Shown: piece after piece, positions 11,673 to 21,755 of the stretch
How the letters are laid out: each line of letters begins with the position of its first letter
How positions within the stretch are numbered: the first letter of the stretch is position 1
Source: Cryptomeria japonica
Lineage: Eukaryota > Streptophyta > Pinopsida > Cupressales > Cupressaceae
Reading direction: 5' to 3'
DNA: 64,000 nt
Assembly (NCBI RefSeq): GCF_030272615.1
Contig: NC_081409.1
Coordinates: forward strand, 470,450,573 to 470,514,572
Translations under genes and position numbers: made by a program
The notes under the pieces: model-generated
Told to the model about the DNA's origin: nothing
What the model saw: only the letters and a program-made list of their open reading frames with translations
Databases searched by the model: none

Positions 11673-12900
11673 TGTAAAGCGAAAAAATCGAACCCTAGTC
11701 GTTCTCCCCTCCCCAACTCCGAGGAGAGAGAAGGGAGAGTCACTAGGGTTGATGGTTTTCACTTAAGAGAGACTTTACATTCAAAAGAGGGGTTGAAACC
11801 CACAAGATCCAATCCCACGCAATGCAAGATTGGATTCTATATGAGTTTCAAGGGTTGTGATAGCAAGGATACCCTCTTTTGTAAAGAATGTGGATAGAGT
11901 GATTAAGTTAGGAATGCATAGAAAGTGAGAAAGATTCGCTTATAAACTGAGTTAGGGATATGATATGAAGTTGCGGACCTGGAATTAGTAGTAAAATGTC
12001 GAGACGACGCTGTCCTGCAAATTTGAGCAAAAGTTGACGGGACGATGGCGCCCGGCGTGCACACGGTCCTCCGAAAAATCCGCAAAACGAAGGGGGATCT
12101 GTTCGTCTCTGCACAAGGATTCCAGATCTTCAATTTTAGCCGCGTACCTGCAACCTACACACAGAAAAGCGAAGACGATTGGGGGGTTAGGGATGAGGGG
12201 TTTGCCCTTTGGTCAAACCCCAGTTTTGGAATTAACCAAGAAATGAGAAATGTTGTAAATGTAATGTAAAACAAGTACTAATACCTTGTTGTAAGGATGT
12301 TTGTATCCTTATATGTGAAGGTATAGATGTTGTTGTATGTTGTATGTTGTATGTTGTATGTTGTATGTTGTATGTTGTATGTTGTAGTATGTGATCTCCT
12401 CTTCAATGGTTGAATCCTTGTCTTGAATGCAACACTTAGCCTTGAATGGAGACTTAGAATGATCAATTGCTTGAAGGAATGCTTGAATGCTTGAATGCTT
12501 GAATGTTTGAATATCGTTTTCGCGCCTTGTACACATATGTCCTTCCTCCTCAAATGGGAGAGGAAATGTAGTTTTTATACTTGCCAATTAGGGTTAAAAG
12601 ACTGATTTTCCCGACCTTAGGCCGACCAGGAAATGTTATTTTCCAAATTGCAAACAAAAAGGCCCGAAGTCCCATAGGAGACTGGGCACCATGGTCCTGG
12701 GGGACCAGGGTGCTGGGCGCTCTGGTCCCACCTCCCGGGACAGCAGGGTGCAAGGAGGATCAAGCCAGGGTGCTGGAAAAATGCAGTTTTTGGTGTCATG
12801 AGCAAGTTTCGGGGTCTCCATTCAGGTTCCGTGTTGCATCGCCATCATGAAGACCCAAATGCAGTCGAAATTGCAAGTGTCACAATTTTAGGATGCTACA
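11673..12900 (-). repeat. Left LTR of element D (3' LTR in its own orientation)
   Basis: It contains a TGTATGT-type heptamer array (about 12326-12387), a GCTTGAAT array (about 12475-12510) and a GC-rich block of GGACCAGGG/CTGGGCGC-like words (12660-12770). It is about 50 bp shorter than the right LTR, partly because the GC-rich block has fewer repeat units. The open frames within it on both strands are not taken as genes. Confidence 0.88.
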
Positions 12901-12925
12901 TTTAGCCCCCACTTTAGCGGGAGTA
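12901..12925 (-). other. Polypurine tract of element D
   Basis: On the minus strand this reads AGTGGGGGCTAAA directly before the LTR start TGTAGC, as expected for plus-strand priming. Confidence 0.6.
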
Positions 12926-13645
12926 TAAGCGTACGCCAATACTTCCGGTAAAGTACAAGGAAACAACATTGAAAAACTTTCACCACGTCAAGGAGGCAAG
13001 ATACACCAAGCCCCCAGTGGACTAAGGATCTTACGAATTTGATTGACAAAGTAAAAGGGAAGATCATGAGGGAGAACCATGACTGTCAGTAGTAAGGTTC
13101 CCTCACTATGAGTCATGTGAGAAAGATATCAAAAATTTTCAAGGCAAGGTTAAATTTGCCAAGAAATTTTCAAGTATCTTGAAAAGATATGAACGGGATG
13201 TATGCCCCCCTACATTAAAGCGATCACACACACCTCACCGGGGGTGATTGCTTTAAGGTAGTGATACATATAAGAAAATGAAAAAGGAAAGGAGCACGTT
13301 ATCACAAGGATTTATCCCCCAAGTGTAAGATAAGCCCAAGGATAATAGACACAAAACACAAAGCACAAGGTGACTTTGCTTTCCTCGGGGTCAGTATGCT
13401 GTATGATAATTCATGTATATCATATGTATGTATGCATAATTGTTCTTCATTCCCCAATCAAGGAAGGTCACCTAGAAGAAGGGAACACATGTGTCTTTTG
13501 AGTCAACATGAGAGAGATCGAGAGATCTCAATGCTTTGCATCGTCCTCAAGTAGACAACACTAAGGACAACAAATAGAAGAATGAGAATAACACATAGAA
13601 GAAGTAACAAAAGAGAGGGGGAGAGAATCTGCTATGCTAATGAAA
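12926..13645. other. Non-coding 3' region of element D
   Basis: About 700 bp between the end of the D ORF and its polypurine tract. I see no open frame with recognisable content. It holds several short C- or G-rich words in an AT-rich background. Confidence 0.4.
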
Positions 13646-16600
13646 CTAGTCTAGCACGTCATCTACCCCCCGATCTTGCTGATCAATGTTTCGGGAAGGT
13701 AGGGAACACGCTAGAGGAGGAACATCTAACACAGCAGATGGAGCTATCACAAGATCCAAACAAGGGCTATGTTCATATCCCAAGCCATGGTGTTCTTGTC
13801 TAGGAGCTAGGATAAGTGCTTTAGAAAATTCATTAGATAAATGGTTATCAATATCAACAAGTTCATATTCACTATCAGAATGAACAGGAGAAGTAGGATT
13901 TTCATCATGAATAACATTTTCATCTATATCATCATCAAGATTTATAAAAATAGGATCTTTAACTCGCACAGGATCAAGACCATCATGCATCTTATGTTTA
14001 GGAGATTTCGGCTCAAACGTCGGCTGAGGAGAAAATGGAATAATGCTTGTTGAAGGTGTTTTTGGGGATTGCAAAGTTTGAGAGGCAGTTGCCTGAGCTC
14101 TAAGACGACGCTTTCGTCGGCGTTCACGTGTCGAACGATTTCGTCTAGTCTTAGTAGGAAGTTGCGAAGATTGAGGAGGAGGAATGTTCTCATCCTTATC
14201 ACTTGGGTGTTTAGGTTGTGGTCTCTTAGGTTGAAAAATAGGAGAAGAGGAAGGTCTCTTCTCTCCATAAGAGGAAGGAGGAGGAACTGCTCCATATAAG
14301 GGAGGAATATTTGGTTTAGGAAGGAGACCAAGTCCATCATGACGAGGAGGGATAGGTCTACTTTTAGGAAGTTTATTAGATATAGGTATAGTCACATCCA
14401 TAGGGATGGGTTAGGAATCTTCTTCAGGAAAGACATTAGTTTTATCTTTCAAAGGAAGAACTTCCTTCTCAAGAATGATAGGAATGTCAAGTTTGGGTGT
14501 TCTAGGTTCACTTAGAGATAGGATCATATCTGTTTTCCACTTTTGATAAGATTTGAAAAGATGATCACTTCACGGAGGAAGAGATTGGAATTGTTTAGGC
14601 CAAAAATAATCAATAGGAACACTCGAAGTTCTTTCAGCTGGTTTAAAGAGACTATGATTGACAGTAACAACTTCACCATTATGGGGAAATTTCAGACACT
14701 TGTCAATAGGAGAAGCAATAGCTTTCATGGAAGATAGCCAAGGATAGCCTAGCTTCACACGAAATTGTTCGGATGAAGGAATAATAGCAAAGCTCACATC
14801 AAGGGATTTGTTATGGACCTCAATAGGTAATGTAATAGAACCAATTGCAGGAGAAGAAAATGCATCAAATAATTTCACAACCACATTTGTTTCGTCATAG
14901 ATCACTTGATTCAATTGCAAAGTAAAAAGAAATTCTTCAGTAATGACATTAACCATGCAAGAAGGATCAATAAGCACTCCACGGCAAGGTGTATTTTTGA
15001 CTTTTGCAACTATATATAAAGGACCATCAGGTGCCCTGATAGTTTCACTAGAATCAAAGGTGATGGAAGGTTCTTTAGGGATTTTCTGCTGCTCCACAAA
15101 GTTAATCACATTCGGAGTCATAGACACAAGATCATCAGGTGAGACAGAGGAATCAGTAGTATCAATCGCATTGGAGGTATGAGAAGGCAATGGATCAGTA
15201 AAAATCTGAAGATTTTGGTTAGGAGGAGCTACAGATGTGTTGCCTTTATCATTCACACCAGAAACAGAGATAGTATTATTATCAATCAAATCTTGAATTT
15301 TACCCTTTAAAGCAAAACATTTTTCAGTATCATGCCCAGGTTGATGATGAAATTGACAAAAAGATTTGTTATCAAAATAGGGTGAATTAATCTTTGCAGG
15401 ATCAATTTGCCTTATAGGAGGAAGAGTAAGCACATTCTGTTCCAATAACTTATTCATAATACTATGCAATGATTCATTCAAAGGAGTAAACTTTCTTTCT
15501 TTCTTGAAAAACTTAGAAATAGGAGACACACCTGATGTTGCATTCACATTGTTGTTGATGATGTTTTCATTGAATTTAATGGACTCTCTGTTCGGTTTAA
15601 ACTTCCCAAATGGTTGTTGACTACTATCACCGTTATCACCCGGAGCCATAGGATGTGATTGTTCCATTTGACTCACAGTCAGTTGATAATTGTGAAGAGT
15701 TGCGCACAACTGTTGGAAAGAAGTAAACTTAGAAAACAAGAGTTTTTCTCTAATGTCTTTTTGTAAATTAGAAATAAAGATTCTTTGAATATCATTGTTA
15801 GGTACTGGAAAAGAAATTTGAGCATACAAATGCTTATATCTACCAATGAAATCAATCACTTTTTCTTTAACACCTTGTTTACAATGCATTAAATCAATCA
15901 AAGTAACTTTAGGACTTATATTGTTTTGAAATTGTTGAATGAAAGCATTTGCAAGTTGTTCAAAAGAAGTAATAGAATAGGAAGGAAATGAGCAATACCA
16001 TTGTAGGGCTTTGTCTCTTAATGTTCTAGTAAACAGTTTTGCAAGCAACCTTTGGTCATAAGCAAAATCAGTACATATTGTTTGAAAGGTCTTAACATGT
16101 GTTAGAGGATCACCCTTACCATTATAAAGCTCCAAATGCGGAATTTCAACATGTTTAGGGGGAATAGCTTGGACAATGTCAAGAGAAAGTGGGCTCGCAA
16201 CATCAAATGTGGGCACACTAAACTTAGATTGATTCATAGAGGCAATTTGTTGTTGTAAAGAAGAGACAGTTTGTGCAAGATTGTTAATGGTCGCTTCAGT
16301 CGAAGAGTTTATATTAGATGTGTTAGATTGTGATGGAGGTGTTATGTTATTGAAAGAAGGTAGAGAGTAAGGTGGTGGGACACTATGATAGTTAGTCATA
16401 GGAGATGATTGGACAGGAGGAACACTACAAGGAGGAATAGAAGGGTTAAATGAATTGCCCCCTTGCGTCATGTTCATTTGTGGAGATATAAGAGGAACAC
16501 TCATTGAAGGAATGAATGAAGAAGTCGGATTGAATGAAGGAAGAGGGTTAATTGAAGAAGAGGGATTTCCCCCATGACTGGTGATCATAGGAGGAATGTT

Positions 16601-17092
16601 TTGTGTTGAAGTAGTCATTATGTTTGATGTAAAAGTAGGTATACTAGCAATAGGAGTCGTCAAAGGAATAGAATGATTGTCTTGAGTAGGAGGTTGTGTA
16701 TAACCTAAGGTTTCGGCACAACTTTTCATAGGCATCACATTTGAATCCACAATGTGTGCAATACCACGCAAAATATCAATTCCATTCTTATCACTTTGAA
16801 GCATACATTTTAGACCCTCAATTAAAGGAAGAGCTTGACTATCAGGGTATTCTTGAGACATCCATTGTCGAAAATCATCAAATTGGTTATCCAATTTTGA
16901 AAGTTGTTCTACAGAAACCTCATGGAGAGCTTCTTCATCATTAAGAGGATTAGAGGAATTACCCATGTCCTCGTTAAAAAGACCATTCAAATTAGGTTCC
17001 ATCTCCTCAGTAATTAAACCTTGGAAGGACTTAATTCTAAGGCTTCGTCTAACGGGAATAGTGTAGGTAGGGCTTATTGTTGTAAAACTCAT
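13646..17092 (-). pseudogene. gag / protease-like / proline-rich protein of element D
   Basis: The minus-strand ATG at 17092 opens 840 codons to a TGA at 14570-14572. The same frame resumes, passes a TAA near 14410 and runs to 13646, so the original product was about 1,150 residues with two later stops. Order: proline/serine-rich N-terminus, a Retrotrans_gag-like domain (about residues 310-480, with WYCSFPS and FIQQF), a CX2H-type metal-binding stretch (FCQFHHQPGHDTEKC), a retropepsin-like fold (about residues 690-810) ending LGYPWLSS, then a proline- and arginine-rich tail. The protease position reads IDPSC where DSG or DTG is expected, so it is probably inactive. Known: gag packages element RNA. 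Inferred: D depends on enzymes supplied in trans. Confidence 0.82.
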
Positions 17093-18232
17093 GCACTAAA
17101 GAGAGAGAGAGAAGATTTTGAATTTTAGAGGTAGCAAATTTTAGTAAAACCAGCCAATCTTCTAGATTTAAGCTGTTAAATACAATCAGGACAATCTCCC
17201 GAAATTTCAGAAAAAATGTCCGGGACCGTGGCGCTCGGAGTGCACACGGTCCTCGCAACTTTTTTCGAAATTTGCAGGGATGAAAGTTATGATGATTTTA
17301 CAGCTAACCTGAAAAAATTGAGTGATTTTACGATCTGTAGATAGGCCAAATTAATGTTGTAATCTCAAAATTGAACCCTACCAAGATTGTCGAAAAATGC
17401 AAAATTTGAATTTTGAAAAAGAGAGGGAAACTGAAATTTTGAATTTTATGATTTTAGAGGGAATACCAAAAGCAATGCAAGTTTTGAAATTTGAAAGTTG
17501 ACTCAATTTCACGCAAAATTCAGTTTTTAAAGCGAAAATCAAAGTTGTTGTAATTAAGCACTTAATTTCAAAAGTCACAAATTGCAAAAATTTGAATGAA
17601 TCACTGAAATTTCGAATGAATGCTAACACACTTTTCAGATTTAGGACTGTAAGAAACACAATTTTGACACAAATTTCAATTTCAACAATTTTTGAATGAT
17701 TAGAAGCCTCAATCCAAGCAATCGCTTGAAGGTGTTAAAATTGATAAAATCGGCCAAAATTCTGGATTTTAGCAGAAAAATACAGTAAGATCTAGCTCCC
17801 GAAATTTCGGAAAAAATGTCGGGGACGATGGCGCTCGGGGTGCACACGGTCCTCGCAACTTTTTTCCAAATTTTCAGGGATGAAAGATATTGTGATTTTA
17901 TTGCGGAACCAAAGTTACAGCTGATTTGGAGATGTTTTGATCAGTGAAATTGTCGGACAAAGGTTGAATCAAGAGGGTTTCAAAAATTAGGGTTTTGACA
18001 CTTAACCACTTAATTTTCAAAATTAAAGCACAAATATGAATTGATAATTTGTAATAGAAGGGTAGATCTGAAACAAGCATCAACAATTAAACATTTCACA
18101 AGTTTAATTACTTAAAAAGAAAATTTAGGGTTTTTATGCAATTAACCTCTAAAATTTTGCAAAAGATCAAACATGGAAATGTAATCAAGGAATCCAATTT
18201 TTAGATCTAACTATGAATAATCAGAAAGGATG
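17093..18232 (-). other. Leader (5' untranslated region) of element D with repeated LTR-like motif
   Basis: On the minus strand this 1.1-kb stretch lies between the PBS and the gag start. It contains two copies of a block of about 100 bp (17199-17295 and 17797-17895) whose core GGCGCTCGG then GTGCACACGGTCCT also occurs once in each LTR (12041-12070, 18622-18651). Short open frames here show no coding similarity. Confidence 0.6.
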
Positions 18233-18250
18233 TTCACGTCGGGTTCACCA
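18233..18250 (-). other. Putative primer-binding site of element D
   Basis: On the minus strand, 3 bases after the LTR, the sequence starts TGGTGAACCCGACGTGAA. It begins with TGG, as required to pair with a tRNA CCA end. I do not assign the tRNA. Confidence 0.55.
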
Positions 18251-18253
18251 AAA

Positions 18254-19530
18254 TGTAAAGCGGAAAAATTGAACCCTAGTCGTTCTCCCCTCCCCAACTC
18301 CGAGGAGAGAGAAGGGAGAGTCACTAGGGTTGATGGTTTTCACTTAAGAGAGACTTTACATTCAAAAGAGGGTTTGAAACCCACAAGATCCAATCCCACG
18401 CAATGCAAGATTGGATTCTATATGAGTTTCAAGGGTTGTGATAGCAAGGATACCCTCTTTTGTAAAGAATATGGATAGAGTGATTAAGTTAGGAATGCAT
18501 AGAAACTGAGAAAGATTCGCTTATAAACTGAGTTAGGGATATGATATGAAGCTGCGGACCTGGAATTAGTAGTAAAATGTCGAGACAGCACTGTCCTGCA
18601 AATTTGAGCAAAAGTTGACGGGACGATGGCGCCCGGCGTGCACACAGTCCTCCGAAAAATCCACGAAACGAAGGGGGATCTGTTCGTCTCTGCACAAGGA
18701 TTCCAGATCTTCAATTTCAGCCGCGTACCTGCAACCTACACACAGAAAAGCGAAGACGATTGGGGGGTTAGGGATGAGGGGTTTGCCTTTAGGTCAAACC
18801 CCGGTTTTGGAATTAACCAAGAAATGAGAAATGTTGTAAATGTAATGTAAAACAAGTACTAATACCTTGTTGTAAGGATGTTTGTATCCTTATATGCGAA
18901 GGTATAGATGTTGTTGTATGTTGTATGTTGTATGTTGTATGTTGTATGTTGTAGTATGTGATCTCCTCTTCAATGGTTGAATCCTTGTCTTGAATGCAAC
19001 ACTTAGCCTTGAATGGAGACTTAGAATGATCAATTGCTTGAAGGAATGCTTGAATGCTTGAATGCTTGAATGTTTGAATATCATTTTCGCACCTTGTACA
19101 CATATGTCCTTCCTCCTCAAATGGGAGAGGAAATGTAGTTTTTATACTTACCAATTAGGGTTAAAAGACTGATTTTCCCGACCTTAGGCCGACCAGGAAA
19201 TGTTATTTTCCAAATAGCAAACAAAAAGGCCCGAAGTCCCATAGGAGACCGGGCCCAAAATAGGGCCAGGGACCAGGGCGTTGGGCGCCATGGTCCTGGG
19301 GGACTAGGGCACTGGGCGCCCTGGTCCTGAAGGACCAGGGCGCTGGGCGCTCTGGTCCCACCTCCCGGGACAGCAGGGTGCAAGGAGGATCAAGCCAGGG
19401 TGCTGGAAAAATGCAGTTTTTGGTGTCATGAGCAAGTTCCGGGGTCTCCATTCAGGTTCCGTATTGCATCGCCATCGTGAAGACCCAAATGCAGTCGAAA
19501 TTGCAAGTGTCGCAATTTTAGGACGCTACA
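18254..19530 (-). repeat. Right LTR of element D (5' LTR in its own orientation)
   Basis: Nearly the same as the left LTR apart from scattered substitutions, fewer heptamer units (about 18908-18955) and a longer GC-rich block (19250-19375) with about three units of GGACCAGGGC plus GCTGGGCGC-like words. Confidence 0.88.
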
Positions 19531-20270
19531 GAAACCTTCTAGCAACCTTCTGGCAACCTTCTGGCATTCATCTGGTAAAGCCACTGGCAAACACTAGCAC
19601 CAGCATAGACATCTACATACACTGGCAGGCACTTCACTAGCAACGGCTACAATGCATACCGGCACCCCAGCCGACAAAGAATAAACTTTTGTTTATTGTA
19701 TTTAATGTAATTATCTTTTTTAAAGCCAACATGGCATATTGTAAAAGACTCATATATATGTATGAGATCTTATAGGTCATTTTGTGTGAGAGTAGAGATG
19801 CGAATTATGTATAAGGTGATATAAGTGACAACAAGGTCTTGGTTATAGAATGAGCTTAAACCGGTACTGAACCTAGCATAGTTGATGCTGATTTGAAGCA
19901 GTACATTGTATTGGATTTTGATAATCCACTTTTGTAGTCTTATTGGGCAGTGAGCTCTAGGCAGTTGGCCTTCCTGCATGTGTAGGCCCCTCATTGTAAG
20001 TAATATTTATTCATTGGCCAGTGATTGAATATTGTGGGTCACAAATCCCACCGAGGTTTTTCCCACACCGGGTTTCCTCATTAAACATCTTGTGTTATGG
20101 TATGTTTTCTATGTTGTCTTTATTGTTCATGTTTACTACATTAATTCTTATTTACCCGTACACTATTTTGGAATGCAAAATACTTAATAAAGTTAAATAT
20201 TTTGTTAACCGGTTAGATATTGATTCACACCCCTCTCCGTATCTTTGGGACTATCATTAATCCTAACAAT

Positions 20271-20283
20271 TGGTATCAGAGTC
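20271..20283 (+). other. Primer-binding site of element C
   Basis: TGGTATCAGAGTC follows the 5' LTR by 2 bases. The first 11 bases match the initiator tRNA-Met PBS. Confidence 0.87.
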
Positions 20284-20339
20284 TGGTCCTCTATTTTCAA
20301 AAGCCTAACAGCTTGAGGAAGATTCTGAAACCAGTACAG

Positions 20340-21344
20340 ATGGAGGACTTAAGAAAGCAATTGGAAGGAGCTCTTGTAGACTATGATTTAGAGAAGTTGA
20401 AGAATATCAAACTTGAAGATGATCTAAGGAATGCACAAGAATTTATTCAAGGACTTCAGGAGAATCTTACTATAGCCAGAAATAAAAGAAAAGAACTTCA
20501 TGAGAAGATGCAGAATGATAATGATGAAAACAAAATTCTTAATGAACTTGTGAAAAAGATGAGATAAGAAAACAGTACTATGAGGAATGAAATGCAAGAT
20601 ATGACTGTGAGATTTTGTAAAGACATTGAAGACAGGAAGAAGAATGAAGATGACTTGACTAGGAGACTCAATGGTGCTAGAAATGAAAATTTAAGACTCG
20701 GTCATAAAAATGATATGTTGAACACAGATCTAATTCACATGCAACATGATAAAACTAAACTTATGAGACAAATGGGAATTCTGGAAAATGAGTTGGCTAT
20801 TGCAAATCAACACAAAGAGAAATTCAAGAAAAGTTCAGAGGCACTTGATGATATGTTGAAAAGTCGGAAACCTAATGGATATACTAATGGACTTGGATTT
20901 GAAGTTGGTGAAAGTTCTGGTACTGCAAACAATCATGATCACAGTAAACTGGTAAGACAACCTAATGCTTACAAATTTAATGAGAAATGCTTTAATTGTA
21001 ACAAGTATGGTCGTAGAGAAAATCGGTGTAGATCTAGAAACAATCAAAACATTAAAGCACCCATCGGTAAATGTTCCAAATGCAACAAAGTTGGTCATAA
21101 TTCAAAAAACTACATAATGAATGTGAGATGTTATGTTTGTGGAAGATTTGGGCACTTATCTAATCAATGCAAAACACAAACCGGCATAGGATATAGAAAG
21201 GCTATTCAAAAGAATAATGTGACTTGTTATGCTTGTAACAAAATTGGACATATTGCAAAATTTTGTAGAAGCAAGACTTCATTGGTGAATAATAAAGGAC
21301 CCAGTTTGAAAGCCAAAGAGAAGGTAGATAAGGTAAAGAAATAA
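20340..21344 (+). pseudogene. gag-like protein of element C: coiled coil plus four zinc-knuckle motifs
   Basis: One frame from the ATG at 20340 (MEDLRKQLE) to the TAA at 21342-21344, broken by a single TAA at 20565-20567 (335 codons including stops). Residues about 1-170 form a charged coiled coil. A motif LDDMLKSRKP then NGLGF precedes the knuckles. Of four CX2CX4HX4C-type motifs, CYVCGRFGHLSNQC and CYACNKIGHIAKFC are complete; in the first (CFNCNKYGRRENRC) histidine is replaced by arginine, and in the second the last cysteine is lost. No capsid-like UBN2 domain is present. Likely role: RNA binding. ORF X follows after 410 bp in the same reading frame. Confidence 0.78.
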
Positions 21345-21755
21345 TTTTTAAAACAATGGATTAGGAAGACAGATCAGAATGTTGATGAGACTATTTCTTC
21401 ATTGGTAGAACAGAGTATTACTCCACCAGTAGGAAATTCTTCATCCAACTGAGACGTAACGCTTGGGGGTATTGCAGCAAATTGAATATCATGCAATTTA
21501 CCCTCAGTTGATGGTGAGAAGATAGATTTCTTGTTTACCGGCAGATGTGTTAAGTTTTCACTTAATCGGCGAACATTTAATGCGGTTGTTGAAGGAAAAG
21601 TCATTATATATAATCGGTTTTCCCTCATTTTTTATTCACTGAGAATTCAAATTAGCAAAGAGTGCGAAATCCGAGTGAAGGCATTCAAGGCGACGGTGTG
21701 AAGTGATTTCTTTCAAGCACTCAAACATTATCTGCCAGCTAAAGGTATTTTTCAA
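21345..21755 (+). promoter_or_regulatory. Spacer before ORF X with possible TATA box
   Basis: TATATATAA at 21605-21613 is followed by a purine-mixed leader and the ATG at 21756. A start of transcription about 30 bases after the TATA would give a 5' leader of roughly 115 bases. Element A has a spacer in the same place, and both have AAGGTATT shortly before the start codon (21732 and 5352 areas). A promoter is inference; TATA-like words are common in AT-rich DNA. Confidence 0.25.

Larger units (their letters stand above)
11673..19530 (-). mobile_element. LTR element D: gag-only non-autonomous element, minus strand
   Basis: Two very similar LTRs (11673-12900 and 18254-19530) start TGTAAAGCG and end GCTACA on the + strand. 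A perfect target duplication GAAAC lies at 11668-11672 and 19531-19535. The only long coding region is one minus-strand gag/protease-like ORF with a proline-rich tail. No integrase, RT or RNase H is present. The layout resembles described gag-only terminal-repeat elements (TR-GAG/LARD type). The close LTR match makes D one of the younger insertions here. Confidence 0.88.
11621..20268 (+). repeat. 5' LTR of element C, split by element D
   Basis: 11621-11672 matches the start of the 3' LTR at 25341 (first TG mutated to TC). 19536-20268 matches the rest and ends in TAACA just before the PBS. The missing middle is exactly element D plus its GAAAC duplication. Confidence 0.87.

Noticed and set aside
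12278-12587. Minus-strand frames with TTYNIQH repeats in both D LTRs
   Set aside because: They come from the TGTATGT-type tandem array in the LTR; not a gene.
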